The notes beneath the pieces were generated by a model. The model searched no databases, was not told where the DNA came from, and saw only the letters and a program-made list of their open reading frames with translations. The translations under genes were made by a program, and so were the position numbers. DNA of 19,786 nt, from assembly GCA_964551965.1 (NCBI GenBank), contig CAZKFB010000023.1:1-19786 (forward strand), in the 5' to 3' direction. This document shows, one piece after another, positions 6,700 to 12,852 of this stretch (the first letter of the stretch is position 1; each line of letters starts with the position of its first letter). The DNA is from CAG-582 sp964551965. GTDB taxonomy: Bacteria > Bacillota_I > Bacilli_A > RF39 > UBA660.

Positions 6700-7879
6700 C
6701 ATTTTCCATTATTGTTATTTCTTCTTTTTCATCAGTTATACCTACAATTTTTAAATCATTAGTGCCAATCATAAAGTCAACATGCGTATTAGATACATTT
6801 ACTCCTCTATTTTTTAATTCTTCATCAGATAAATCTTCATTGGAAATACATTCGATGAACCCTCTACCTAACGCTAAGTGACAAGAAGCATTTTCATCAA
6901 ATAAAGTCTCATTGAATATTATTCCTGTATTATTAATTGGTGAATCATAAGATACAAGAGCGCATTCCCCTAAATAGCAAGAATTTTCATCCGTTTCAAT
7001 AATCGTTTTTAATAAATCCTCACCTTTTTCAGCATGATATTCAACTACTTTTCCATTTTTAAAAGTTAATGAGAAATTATCAATTAGAACATTATTGTAA
7101 TATAAAGGTTTTGAAGAATATACGATACCTTCTGTCTTCTTATAATCAGGAGAGGTAAATATTTCTTCCGTAGGTAAATTACATATTTCACCATGCGAAC
7201 CAAATCCGGTCTTCCACATATGTCCTTTAGGCAAATAAACACTCAAATCAGTACCTAAACTATTAGTATATTTTAAATATTCAAAATTATAATTATTTAG
7301 ATTATCTGCTATCTTCATCATATTATTGATCTTTTCTACCCATTTATCATAAGAAGTAAAATCTCCATTAACTAAACAAATATCAAATATCTTATTCCAT
7401 AACTCTTCATTGGTCATTTTTAGCCCGTTAGAAGCCCATAATTCGTTTGGTACAGCAGCAATACACCAATTAAGCTTATCAGCCTCATAAAGGTCTCTAA
7501 AATATTTCTGAGTCTTTCTCATATGTAGAGAAGTATTTTTAAGAATATTAGAATCAACATCATCCATTAAGCCTGGTATCATACTTTGAATAAATAAGAA
7601 TGCCGCATCTAATTTAGCATATTTATTAAATATTGATTTATCAAACATTGGATGTTTATATATATTTTCTTGGTCTAATGTAACTAATAGTTCATGTTTT
7701 TTATATGGATCAATTATCTCAAAATGTGCTTCGATTAAGTTATATTTTTTAGTTTTTTCTTTTAATATTTCTATAAACTCTTCAAGATAACAAGGAATCT
7801 CAACAAATAGATACTTTTTATCTTCTAATTTTACACATTTTAATAATAATTCAGCATATTCTTCTATTTTTTTATTCAT
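6683..7879 (-). CDS. M29 family metallo-aminopeptidase (AmpS/PepS/aminopeptidase T type)
   Basis: A cytoplasmic dimetal exopeptidase that removes N-terminal amino acids from peptides; 398 residues, close to the family's usual 410. The metal-binding motifs are in order: Glu239 in NLPTEEIFTSP, Glu305 in LGECALV, Glu329 and His334 in DENASCHLALG, His366 and Asp368 in NTHVDFMIG. Their spacing matches the ligand set I recall for Thermus and Staphylococcus enzymes (E250, E316, E340, H345, H376, D378). The Tyr expected seven residues after the first His is Phe341 here. The start overlaps the upstream gene by 8 nt (ATGAATAA), with AGGGG seven bases before ATG, so the two genes are translationally coupled. 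Confidence 0.93.
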   Translation of the reverse strand: MNKKIEEYAELLLKCVKLEDKKYLFVEIPCYLEEFIEILKEKTKKYNLIEAHFEIIDPYKKHELLVTLDQENIYKHPMFDKSIFNKYAKLDAAFLFIQSMIPGLMDDVDSNILKNTSLHMRKTQKYFRDLYEADKLNWCIAAVPNELWASNGLKMTNEELWNKIFDICLVNGDFTSYDKWVEKINNMMKIADNLNNYNFEYLKYTNSLGTDLSVYLPKGHMWKTGFGSHGEICNLPTEEIFTSPDYKKTEGIVYSSKPLYYNNVLIDNFSLTFKNGKVVEYHAEKGEDLLKTIIETDENSCYLGECALVSYDSPINNTGIIFNETLFDENASCHLALGRGFIECISNEDLSDEELKNRGVNVSNTHVDFMIGTNDLKIVGITDEKEEITIMENGNLII

Positions 7880-8774
7880 TGTTAACCCCTATTCTATATA
7901 CTTTAACACTTTTAACTTTACCAATAAAATTTAATGGATCACTTTTAGGTACTTCACCATCATAATATAAAGTTCCTCCACCACTCACAGCTATTTCTAA
8001 AGTATCTTTATCCTCCTGCTTGCAAGCTATAAAAATATCTTTATTTACTTCTTCTTCACTTAATCCCACATAAGTCTTAAATAATCTTAAAGCTTTTATT
8101 CCATATTCATTATTATCTTCAGAATACATATTTATTGTAACATTACCACGATAATTAAAATTATCTAATCCAATATCATTAAATAAACAATCAATAGAAC
8201 CAATAACTTTAAGATCCTTTTTAGATACTATATTCAAAGATAACTTATGTAAAGTCTCTCGATAAAAATTGGGAAGTGTTAAGATAATATCATCATCTTC
8301 TATAATTATTTTACTATATTTATCATTAAATATACGCAAACTTGTACATAATAAATTTGGTTCAAAATTAAAAGGTATCACATCTTTTAGTTCACCAAGA
8401 TAATTTATAAAATTAATCAATAGTCTTGTATTACTTTCATTATCTAATGAATCATTAGTAATAATAATATCACTAGACTTGAATATAATATTAGTTCCAT
8501 GGACTTTTAACCATCTAACTTGATCATCAAACAAATAATACTCATATTCACTTGATTCATTCTGAAGAACCATTAATTTTATACCTTCATAATCATTAAC
8601 AATTATTTCAAATTCTCTTTTAAAAGAAAAAACAAATACATCATCAAATATCTCATCAATATTTTCAATTTTACTAGTTAGAAATCTTCTTAAAGCATTT
8701 CTATCCGTATAAGAATTACACGTAATAATTAAAGAGCCATTTTCTTCTCCAGTTCGTAAATTCATTGTTGTCAT
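7872..8774 (-). CDS. Hypothetical protein, 300 residues, with a weak GNAT-like stretch
   Basis: Not firmly recognised. It is a soluble, acidic protein with no signal or membrane segment. Residues about 190-235 (VIGSIDCLFNDIGLDNFNYRGNVTINMYSEDNNEYGIKALRLFKTYV, here broken by many substitutions) have the shape of a GNAT acetyltransferase: strand, strand, then a GIKALRL helix where the acetyl-CoA loop would be. The canonical RxxGxG/A loop is not conserved, so activity is doubtful. AAGGA lies 11 nt before ATG 8774; an in-frame ATG at 8765 would be too far. It is coupled to the M29 aminopeptidase through an ATGAATAA overlap, which suggests a joint role. Confidence 0.8.
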   Translation of the reverse strand: MTTMNLRTGEENGSLIITCNSYTDRNALRRFLTSKIENIDEIFDDVFVFSFKREFEIIVNDYEGIKLMVLQNESSEYEYYLFDDQVRWLKVHGTNIIFKSSDIIITNDSLDNESNTRLLINFINYLGELKDVIPFNFEPNLLCTSLRIFNDKYSKIIIEDDDIILTLPNFYRETLHKLSLNIVSKKDLKVIGSIDCLFNDIGLDNFNYRGNVTINMYSEDNNEYGIKALRLFKTYVGLSEEEVNKDIFIACKQEDKDTLEIAVSGGGTLYYDGEVPKSDPLNFIGKVKSVKVYRIGVNNE

Positions 8775-8799
8775 AAAAAAACCAATCCTTACCTAAAAC

Positions 8800-8828
8800 A
8801 TTATATCAAATATTATTATAAATTAACA
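8800..8828 (-). promoter_or_regulatory. Possible promoter ahead of the hypothetical/M29 pair
   Basis: A perfect TATAAT (8800-8805) has only a poor -35 (TGTTAA, 8823-8828) 17 bp upstream. It lies in the 58-bp gap after the 123-residue gene, which has no clear terminator, so readthrough from that gene is also likely. Confidence 0.4.
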
Positions 8829-8832
8829 TATA

Positions 8833-9204
8833 TTAGTTAAGTTCATCATATTCCATACTTTCACAAACACAATAAAAGTTTGGATTCGTGTCATTATCAG
8901 CAAAACACATAAATTCTTTATTATCTAAAGTTATAAATTTAAAATATATTTCCATTATGTAGTCATAAGAAAACATTTCTCTTATATTAATCTTTTCGAC
9001 ATCATTAAAAACTATTTTAATTAATTTATTCTTAGGTACTACTTTACCATTATGAATTTCATTCTCTCCTACCCAAAAAGTCTTAATTATAACTTTAGCA
9101 GTTGCTTTACTACAATCATATATAGCACTTTCAATCGTAGCATCATGAAAATTATGATAATACTCTAAAAACTCTTCTATATTATTTCTATCAATAAGTT
9201 TCAC
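8833..9204 (-). CDS. Hypothetical protein, 123 residues
   Basis: Not recognised. The protein is small and soluble. After an N-terminal helix (EEFLEYYHNFHDATIESAIYD) it shows alternating beta strands (TAKVIIKTFW, LIKIVFNDVEKI, YIMEIYFKFI) and a Cys-containing C-terminus (FYCVCESM). The FHDA-like entry followed by strands recalls several small immunity-like or DUF families, but I cannot assign one. The start is GTG at 9204 with AGGTGAT a normal distance upstream, and a clear promoter precedes it. No convincing terminator follows, so it may be the first gene of the transcript that continues into the hypothetical/M29 pair. Confidence 0.75.
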   Translation of the reverse strand: MKLIDRNNIEEFLEYYHNFHDATIESAIYDCSKATAKVIIKTFWVGENEIHNGKVVPKNKLIKIVFNDVEKINIREMFSYDYIMEIYFKFITLDNKEFMCFADNDTNPNFYCVCESMEYDELN

Positions 9205-9226
9205 ACTATCACCTATTCTATAGATT

Positions 9227-9255
9227 ATAATAATATAAATTTAATAGATAATCAA
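9227..9255 (-). promoter_or_regulatory. Promoter of the 123-residue gene
   Basis: TTGATT (9250-9255), 17 bp, TATTAT (9227-9232) on the minus strand. It lies directly after the tRNA-Met terminator. Confidence 0.65.
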
Positions 9256-9267
9256 TAATTTTGCATT

Positions 9268-9294
9268 ATAAAACTCGAACTATTATGTTCGAGT
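9268..9294 (-). terminator. Intrinsic terminator of tRNA-Met
   Basis: An 8-bp perfect stem (ACTCGAAC / GTTCGAGT) with a 6-nt loop and a T-rich tail (TTTATAAT) on the minus strand begins 11 bases after the tRNA's CCA end. The tail is weaker than in the other terminators here. Confidence 0.72.
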
Positions 9295-9304
9295 AATTAT
9301 TAAT

Positions 9305-9381
9305 TGGTAGCGCCGGGGAGATTCGAACTCTCGACCTGCCGGGTATGAACCGGATGCTCTAGCCAACTGAGCTACAGCGCC
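9305..9381 (-). tRNA. tRNA-Met (anticodon CAT), elongator type, CCA encoded
   Basis: The 77-nt sequence folds as a cloverleaf: acceptor arms GGCGCTG and CGGCGCT with discriminator A and encoded CCA, D arm GCTC...GAGC, anticodon loop TTCATAC, TTCGAAT loop. The anticodon is CAT. The anticodon stem lacks the three GC pairs of initiator tRNA (GGG/CCC), and the acceptor stem, G1-T72 pair included, resembles Bacillus elongator tRNA-Met. tRNA-Ile2, which also has CAT, normally differs in the acceptor stem. Two internal mismatches are visible: T27-C43 in the anticodon stem and A50-C64 in the T stem. Confidence 0.95.
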
Positions 9382-9387
9382 ATTTCA

Positions 9388-9422
9388 AGTAAGCACATTA
9401 ATAATAACACAAAGTGCTTACT
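9388..9422. repeat. 9-bp inverted repeat around the tRNA-Met -10 element
   Basis: AGTAAGCAC (9388-9396) and GTGCTTACT (9414-9422) are perfect inverted copies separated by 17 bp. The -10 hexamer of the tRNA promoter sits in the interval. There is no U-run, so this is not an obvious terminator. Confidence 0.6.
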
Positions 9423-9430
9423 CAAGTCAA
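9401..9430 (-). promoter_or_regulatory. Promoter of tRNA-Met
   Basis: TTGACT (9425-9430), 18 bp, TATTAT (9401-9406) preceded by TGT (extended -10) on the minus strand. The predicted transcription start falls roughly 15 nt upstream of the tRNA 5' end. The -35 element is also one arm of a small inverted repeat (9426-9441) after the upstream gene. Confidence 0.65.
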
Positions 9431-9443
9431 TAAAAATTGACTA

Positions 9444-10493
9444 TTAATTTATCTTTTCGTGATCTATTTCATTAAACTTATAACCAGGTCTGATTACATC
9501 ATCAAGCTTAAGTTTTATTTGATAAACATCATCACATTTTTCAATTCTTGCAGCTCCGGCCGAAACATTTCCACCACCACCAAGTTGGCTCATGATTTCA
9601 CCAATGTTTACGTCCCCCTTACTTCTACCACTTACATAAGTTGTATTTTCATCAATTAAACCAATACTAAAAGCTGCATCTATTGATTTAAATTTATTTA
9701 GATAATCAGCAGCTTTTGCTAAAGCTTCTTTATCATAGATAAATTTTGGATCTTCAGAATTTAATGCTATAGCTATATTAAATAACTTAACATAAGGATT
9801 TCGAACGAGATTAAGTACTAGTTGATCTGATTCAAAATCTTCCATAAATAAATTATTTACATAGTCCAAATCAGCTCCCTTAACCATTAGATTACCAACA
9901 ACCTTCATCGTTCCTGAAAAAGTATTCTTTGAAAATTTACTCGTATCTAAAAATATCCCAGCAAGTAAATAATTTGCTATATTGAAATTAAGTTCAGATC
10001 CTTGAACATGAGAATCAAACTTTATTCTCATATCTTCAAGTAATCTATACATTATCTCTGATGCACTAGATACTCCTAAACCAATATATCTATTCTCAGT
10101 TTCAATGGAAGTTACACCTAAATCATGGTGATCAACTATAATAATATTTTCTTTCTTTTCAATATCTTTGATCGGAATTAATTCCTTCTTATTAGTATCG
10201 ACAATAAAATATAGAGCTTTCTTATTTTTAAGATATTTATTTAATTCACTAGAATTAATAAATTTAATTTCAGAAGGAAGTTCCGACATGATAGAATTTA
10301 CTACGCTCTCTATTCTTTCATCATCCATTACTATTACATAATCACGTCCATACTTTTTTGCTATCAAAGTTACAGCTAAAGCGGATGCTAAAGCATCACA
10401 ATCTGTACCTATATGAGGAACAATAACAAAAGAATCACAATTCTTTACTTCCTCATCTATTAATGCCTTTAATTCTTTAATTGTTTTGATCAT
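9444..10493 (-). CDS. Stand-alone DHH-DHHA1 phosphoesterase (GdpP catalytic-half / NrnA-like)
   Basis: A soluble manganese-dependent phosphodiesterase of 349 residues. The DHH domain has HIGTDCD (the HxxxDxD metal motif, about 27-33), VDTN, the VDHH signature and a final Asp in LAGIFLDTSKF. The DHHA1 domain ends with GGGGNVSAGAARI. The segment around LLAGIFLDTSKF and the LGGGG motif resemble the catalytic half of GdpP (c-di-AMP phosphodiesterase) more than classical NrnA, but the membrane, PAS and GGDEF parts of GdpP are absent. It could therefore act on c-di-AMP, pApA or nano-RNAs. The His usual after GGGG is Asn. Start: ATG 10493 or GTG 10502; neither has a Shine-Dalgarno site at normal linear distance (see the leader). 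Monocistronic, with its own strong promoter. Confidence 0.9.
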   Translation of the reverse strand: MIKTIKELKALIDEEVKNCDSFVIVPHIGTDCDALASALAVTLIAKKYGRDYVIVMDDERIESVVNSIMSELPSEIKFINSSELNKYLKNKKALYFIVDTNKKELIPIKDIEKKENIIIVDHHDLGVTSIETENRYIGLGVSSASEIMYRLLEDMRIKFDSHVQGSELNFNIANYLLAGIFLDTSKFSKNTFSGTMKVVGNLMVKGADLDYVNNLFMEDFESDQLVLNLVRNPYVKLFNIAIALNSEDPKFIYDKEALAKAADYLNKFKSIDAAFSIGLIDENTTYVSGRSKGDVNIGEIMSQLGGGGNVSAGAARIEKCDDVYQIKLKLDDVIRPGYKFNEIDHEKIN

Positions 10494-10504
10494 AATAATC
10501 ACAA

Positions 10505-10550
10505 ATAAAATATAATTTATTTTATCCTTTCTTTAAGAGGAGTTCCTCTT
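10505..10550 (-). promoter_or_regulatory. Two-hairpin leader of the DHH phosphoesterase gene, with the Shine-Dalgarno site between hairpins
   Basis: Read on the minus strand from the predicted start of transcription (about 10551), a 6-bp GC-rich stem comes first (AAGAGG / CCTCTT, loop AACT, 10535-10550). AAAGG (10526-10530) follows, then a perfect 8-bp AT stem (ATAAAATA / TATTTTAT, loop AATTA, 10505-10525) and TTGTG just before the start codons. Linear spacing from AAAGG to the starts is 23 or 32 nt; with the second hairpin folded it falls to 2 (GTG) or 11 (ATG). Confidence 0.55.
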
Positions 10551-10557
10551 GATGATA

Positions 10558-10586
10558 ATTGTAGATTATTCAAAAATTTAAGTCAA
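10558..10586 (-). promoter_or_regulatory. Promoter of the DHH phosphoesterase gene
   Basis: TTGACT (10581-10586), 17 bp, TACAAT (10558-10563) on the minus strand, among the strongest in the window. The -35 lies within a short dyad (GTCAA-C-TTGAC on the + strand). Confidence 0.78.
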
Positions 10587-10596
10587 CTTGACAAAT

Positions 10597-10634
10597 TTAA
10601 AAAAACAAAAATAGTACGATAATTCGTACTATTT
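10597..10634 (-). terminator. Intrinsic terminator of the Ig-like protein gene, overlapping its stop codon
   Basis: An 11-bp perfect stem (AAATAGTACGA / TCGTACTATTT) with loop ATTA runs into TTGTTTTTTT on the minus strand. The TAG stop (10629-10631) lies inside the 5' arm. Confidence 0.88.
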
Positions 10635-11513
10635 ATTTAAAAAGAACTCACACCCATTATCTAATTTTAAATAATAAGTTATACCTACAACATAGTTATA
10701 TTTGTTATATACATAGACAAATTCAGAACGAGTAAACCCATTATTAGCATACATTGGATCTATATATCTATGTAAATCACCATCTAAAACCTCATTAATA
10801 GCATCATCATATTCTTCCAAATCACTCTCTTTTATGGCTTTATCAAATTTAATTAAGTATTCTCCATTCCATTTGATATAATCAACACTTACATGATCAG
10901 GATTTATATCATTAATCTTTGGTTCTTCACTATTGTAGTTCTCTTTAACTTCAACATCAATAGTAATTTTTTTTCTATTCTTATTATTATCATATACATA
11001 TATTGGAACCTTATACGTACCTGACTCCTTAGATATATCTTCATCTTTACTATTAACTAGTTCTACACGACAAGGCAAACTATAATCTTCACATTTAGTT
11101 AAAGCATCGTCAGGTATAAAGTCTTCATCAACACCAATAACTAGTTTAGTTGTACTTATTTCTGGTGCAGACTCATCTATTACCTTTATCTTACCTTTCT
11201 TAGATACTCCTTTATATGTTACTTTATAACCATATTCACCTACAGTATCTAATACATCAGAACGAGTAATCATCGCATCAAAAGAAATACTATAATCATC
11301 TAAATTAGATACTTTATTATTTAAATAATAAAGTATATCAGTATTTAATTTACTTCCTGCTTCATATGTAACTACTTTTTTTACATTAATAGTTGTTCTA
11401 TTGCGATAAAGAATAAATAATAATACTCCAATAACAACAACTACAAATAGAATAAATAATATAATCTTCGATTTACGAGGATTTGATTCCTCAAAATAAA
11501 AATCTTCTTCCAT
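10629..11513 (-). CDS. Membrane-anchored protein with extracellular Ig-like (DUF5011-type) domains
   Basis: A 294-residue protein with an acidic cytoplasmic N-terminus, a basic RKSK stop and one transmembrane helix (about 18-38), so the rest is expected outside. Residues about 42-113 follow the pattern of bacterial Ig-like repeats (VTYEAGSKLN..., DTVGEYGYKVTYKG, KIKVIDESAPEI), and about 115-190 a second, more divergent copy ending in KITIDVEV with a Cys pair (TKCEDYSLPCRVE). The last 100 residues, after a linker, are unassigned. The start at 11513 is preferred (AAGGTGG five bases upstream); a GTG at 11522 overlaps that site. The upstream stop and this ATG share a base (TAATG), so translation is coupled. 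Confidence 0.85.
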   Translation of the reverse strand: MEEDFYFEESNPRKSKIILFILFVVVVIGVLLFILYRNRTTINVKKVVTYEAGSKLNTDILYYLNNKVSNLDDYSISFDAMITRSDVLDTVGEYGYKVTYKGVSKKGKIKVIDESAPEISTTKLVIGVDEDFIPDDALTKCEDYSLPCRVELVNSKDEDISKESGTYKVPIYVYDNNKNRKKITIDVEVKENYNSEEPKINDINPDHVSVDYIKWNGEYLIKFDKAIKESDLEEYDDAINEVLDGDLHRYIDPMYANNGFTRSEFVYVYNKYNYVVGITYYLKLDNGCEFFLNK

Positions 11514-11869
11514 TAAATCCACCTTGAAAAATATATATTTCTTGTATAGCCAACTTCATAGTTATCAAACACTTTAATAATCCAATCAACTATAGCAGTT
11601 AATATATCTTCTCCCTTTCTTACTCTTATCTTTTGCATTTCTGTTCTTAATTCTTTACGAAAGAAATAATCATCAATATACTTACCTAGTATCAAATCTA
11701 ATTGTTCTAATTTTACTACTTGATTTTTATTAGCAATTTCTACTTTGAAGACAAAATCTTCATAGACATCTAATAGTTTCAATGATAACTTATCATCTTC
11801 ATAAAACTCAAAATCCATTATTTTATAAAAATTCGGGCAATGCTTAAGAATTTGCTTATTTTTATTCAT
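11513..11869 (-). CDS. Hypothetical protein, 118 residues
   Basis: Not recognised. The protein is small, cytoplasmic and mixed alpha/beta, with strands KIMDFEFYEDDKLSLKLLDVY and FVFKVEIANK, then a charged helix (YFFRKELRTEMQKIRVRKGEDILTAIVDW is the helix-rich region, about 70-98) and an aromatic C-terminus. No metal or catalytic motif is visible. ATG 11869 is chosen, with AAGG about nine bases upstream; ATG 11875 lies too close to it. The gene has its own promoter and is directly coupled to the membrane-anchored Ig-like protein through TAATG, so it may be a cytoplasmic partner of that protein. Confidence 0.78.
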   Translation of the reverse strand: MNKNKQILKHCPNFYKIMDFEFYEDDKLSLKLLDVYEDFVFKVEIANKNQVVKLEQLDLILGKYIDDYFFRKELRTEMQKIRVRKGEDILTAIVDWIIKVFDNYEVGYTRNIYFSRWI

Positions 11870-11891
11870 AATCATCTACCTTCCTATAAAA

Positions 11892-11920
11892 ATTATACAA
11901 TTAATAATAGTTAAAGTAAA
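11892..11920 (-). promoter_or_regulatory. Promoter of the 118-residue gene and Ig-like protein operon
   Basis: TTTACT (11915-11920), 17 bp, TATAAT (11892-11897) on the minus strand, about 22 nt before the start codon. Confidence 0.65.
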
Positions 11921-11933
11921 TAAATTTACCAAT

Positions 11934-11957
11934 AAAAAAAGTCACATAAGTGACATT
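11934..11957 (-). terminator. Intrinsic terminator after rpmF
   Basis: A short 5-bp stem (GTCAC / GTGAC) with loop TTAT, extended by A-T pairs beyond one mismatch, precedes seven T's on the minus strand, a few bases past the rpmF stop. Confidence 0.75.
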
Positions 11958-11962
11958 TCTTA

Positions 11963-12148
11963 CTAATTTTCTGATTTAGTGCTTATAACTTCTTTACCTT
12001 TGTAATTTCCACACTCAGGACATGCTCTATGAGCTTTAATTGCTGCACCACATTTTGGACAAGTTATTACGCCTGGTAATTCTTTCTTTAAATGAGTACG
12101 ACGCATTCTTTTTTTAGTTTTACTAGTTCTTCTAAATGGAACTGCCAT
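11963..12148 (-). CDS. rpmF: 50S ribosomal protein L32
   Basis: L32 is a small zinc-ribbon protein of the large subunit. The 61-residue sequence begins MAVPFRRTSKTKKRMRRTH, the family signature, and keeps all four zinc cysteines (CPKC about 30-33 and CPEC about 43-46), so this is the zinc-binding form and not a Cys-less paralogue. AAGGAG precedes ATG 12148 and lies within the 3' end of yceD, only four bases separating the two genes. It closes the yneF-yceD-rpmF operon. Confidence 0.97.
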   Translation of the reverse strand: MAVPFRRTSKTKKRMRRTHLKKELPGVITCPKCGAAIKAHRACPECGNYKGKEVISTKSEN

Positions 12149-12152
12149 AGTA

Positions 12153-12587
12153 TCACTCCTTCCTTAGTGACTCATCATCACTTACTAATTCCCAACCTTC
12201 ACCACAAGTTACTGTTGGCTTTGCCCCATCTTTAACAACCCTTATAGGGACTTCCGAAACAATATTTTCCCATATAAATGGTAAAATATCAAGAGAATTT
12301 TTATTTTTATTATAAAATTCTTCAAAATTTCCTAATATTTCTTCTATTTTTATATCAAAATCATAAGGAACATCTTCAAGAGTTATTGCACAAGGTAAGA
12401 TAAATGTCCCCGTTACTCTTAAATCAGTACTTACTTCATTATCATAATTAATAGAAATATTACCCGATACATGAGCTCCTTTAATGTCTCTTATATCAGC
12501 TGAAGTCATTAAATCATGATCAAATTCAAGATCACTATCAACTTCCAAATAATTTAAATTATTAAGTTTAAATAAATCTATCTTCAT
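12153..12587 (-). CDS. yceD: YceD/DUF177 family protein (large-subunit assembly / 23S rRNA accumulation)
   Basis: A 144-residue DUF177 protein. Seen: the central VTGTFILPCAITLEDV block (the conserved V.G....PC..TL..V pattern) and the later DILPFIWENIVSEVPIRVV helix typical of the family. The C-terminal two-cysteine CP.CG motif found in many members is reduced to TCGEGWEL. YceD proteins are linked with 23S rRNA accumulation and are almost always encoded just before rpmF, as here. The start at 12587 follows the yneF stop by four bases with a weak Shine-Dalgarno site, suggesting coupling. It ends in TGA, which shows TGA is a stop in this genome. Confidence 0.9.
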   Translation of the reverse strand: MKIDLFKLNNLNYLEVDSDLEFDHDLMTSADIRDIKGAHVSGNISINYDNEVSTDLRVTGTFILPCAITLEDVPYDFDIKIEEILGNFEEFYNKNKNSLDILPFIWENIVSEVPIRVVKDGAKPTVTCGEGWELVSDDESLRKE

Positions 12588-12591
12588 AACT

Positions 12592-12810
12592 CTACTTCAT
12601 TCTGTTCATTTGTTGCATAACTTGTTTAACTTGTTTACTATTTGGTTTTCTTCCCATACTAGACATTAAAGTCTCAATCATTTTTTCATTAATTGGTGGG
12701 TTCTTCTTAAAGTAATTCATCATAACTTTTCTAGCTACAAAGAATCCAATAACAGCACCAATTACAAGTCCAAGTAACACAAGTAAAATATCTCCAACAA
12801 TAGGTGGCAT
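12592..12810 (-). CDS. yneF: YneF / UPF0154 family membrane protein
   Basis: The 72-residue protein has one N-terminal transmembrane helix (about 6-26, with GLVIGAVIGFFVARK), then the family hallmark YFKKNPPINEKMIETLMSSMGRKPS-like segment (here RKPNSKQVKQVMQQMNRMK to the end). This matches Bacillus YneF in length and order. The function of the family is not established. AAAGGAG lies upstream of ATG 12810 at normal spacing and an extended -10 promoter precedes it. Confidence 0.92.
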   Translation of the reverse strand: MPPIVGDILLVLLGLVIGAVIGFFVARKVMMNYFKKNPPINEKMIETLMSSMGRKPNSKQVKQVMQQMNRMK

Positions 12811-12834
12811 AAAATCTCTCCTTTACACACATTA

Positions 12835-12843
12835 ATTATAACA
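12835..12843 (-). promoter_or_regulatory. Extended -10 promoter of the yneF-yceD-rpmF operon
   Basis: TGTTATAAT (12835-12843) on the minus strand is a perfect TATAAT with the TGn extension; no good -35 is visible. It begins 10 bases after the helD stop, and helD has no clear terminator, so readthrough into this operon is possible. Confidence 0.6.
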
Positions 12844-12852
12844 TATTTTTAC

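Noticed and set aside
9305..9381. Initiator tRNA-fMet or tRNA-Ile2 for the CAT anticodon
   Set aside because: No GGG/CCC anticodon stem as in initiators, and the acceptor stem resembles elongator tRNA-Met; Ile2 cannot be fully excluded without a model search.
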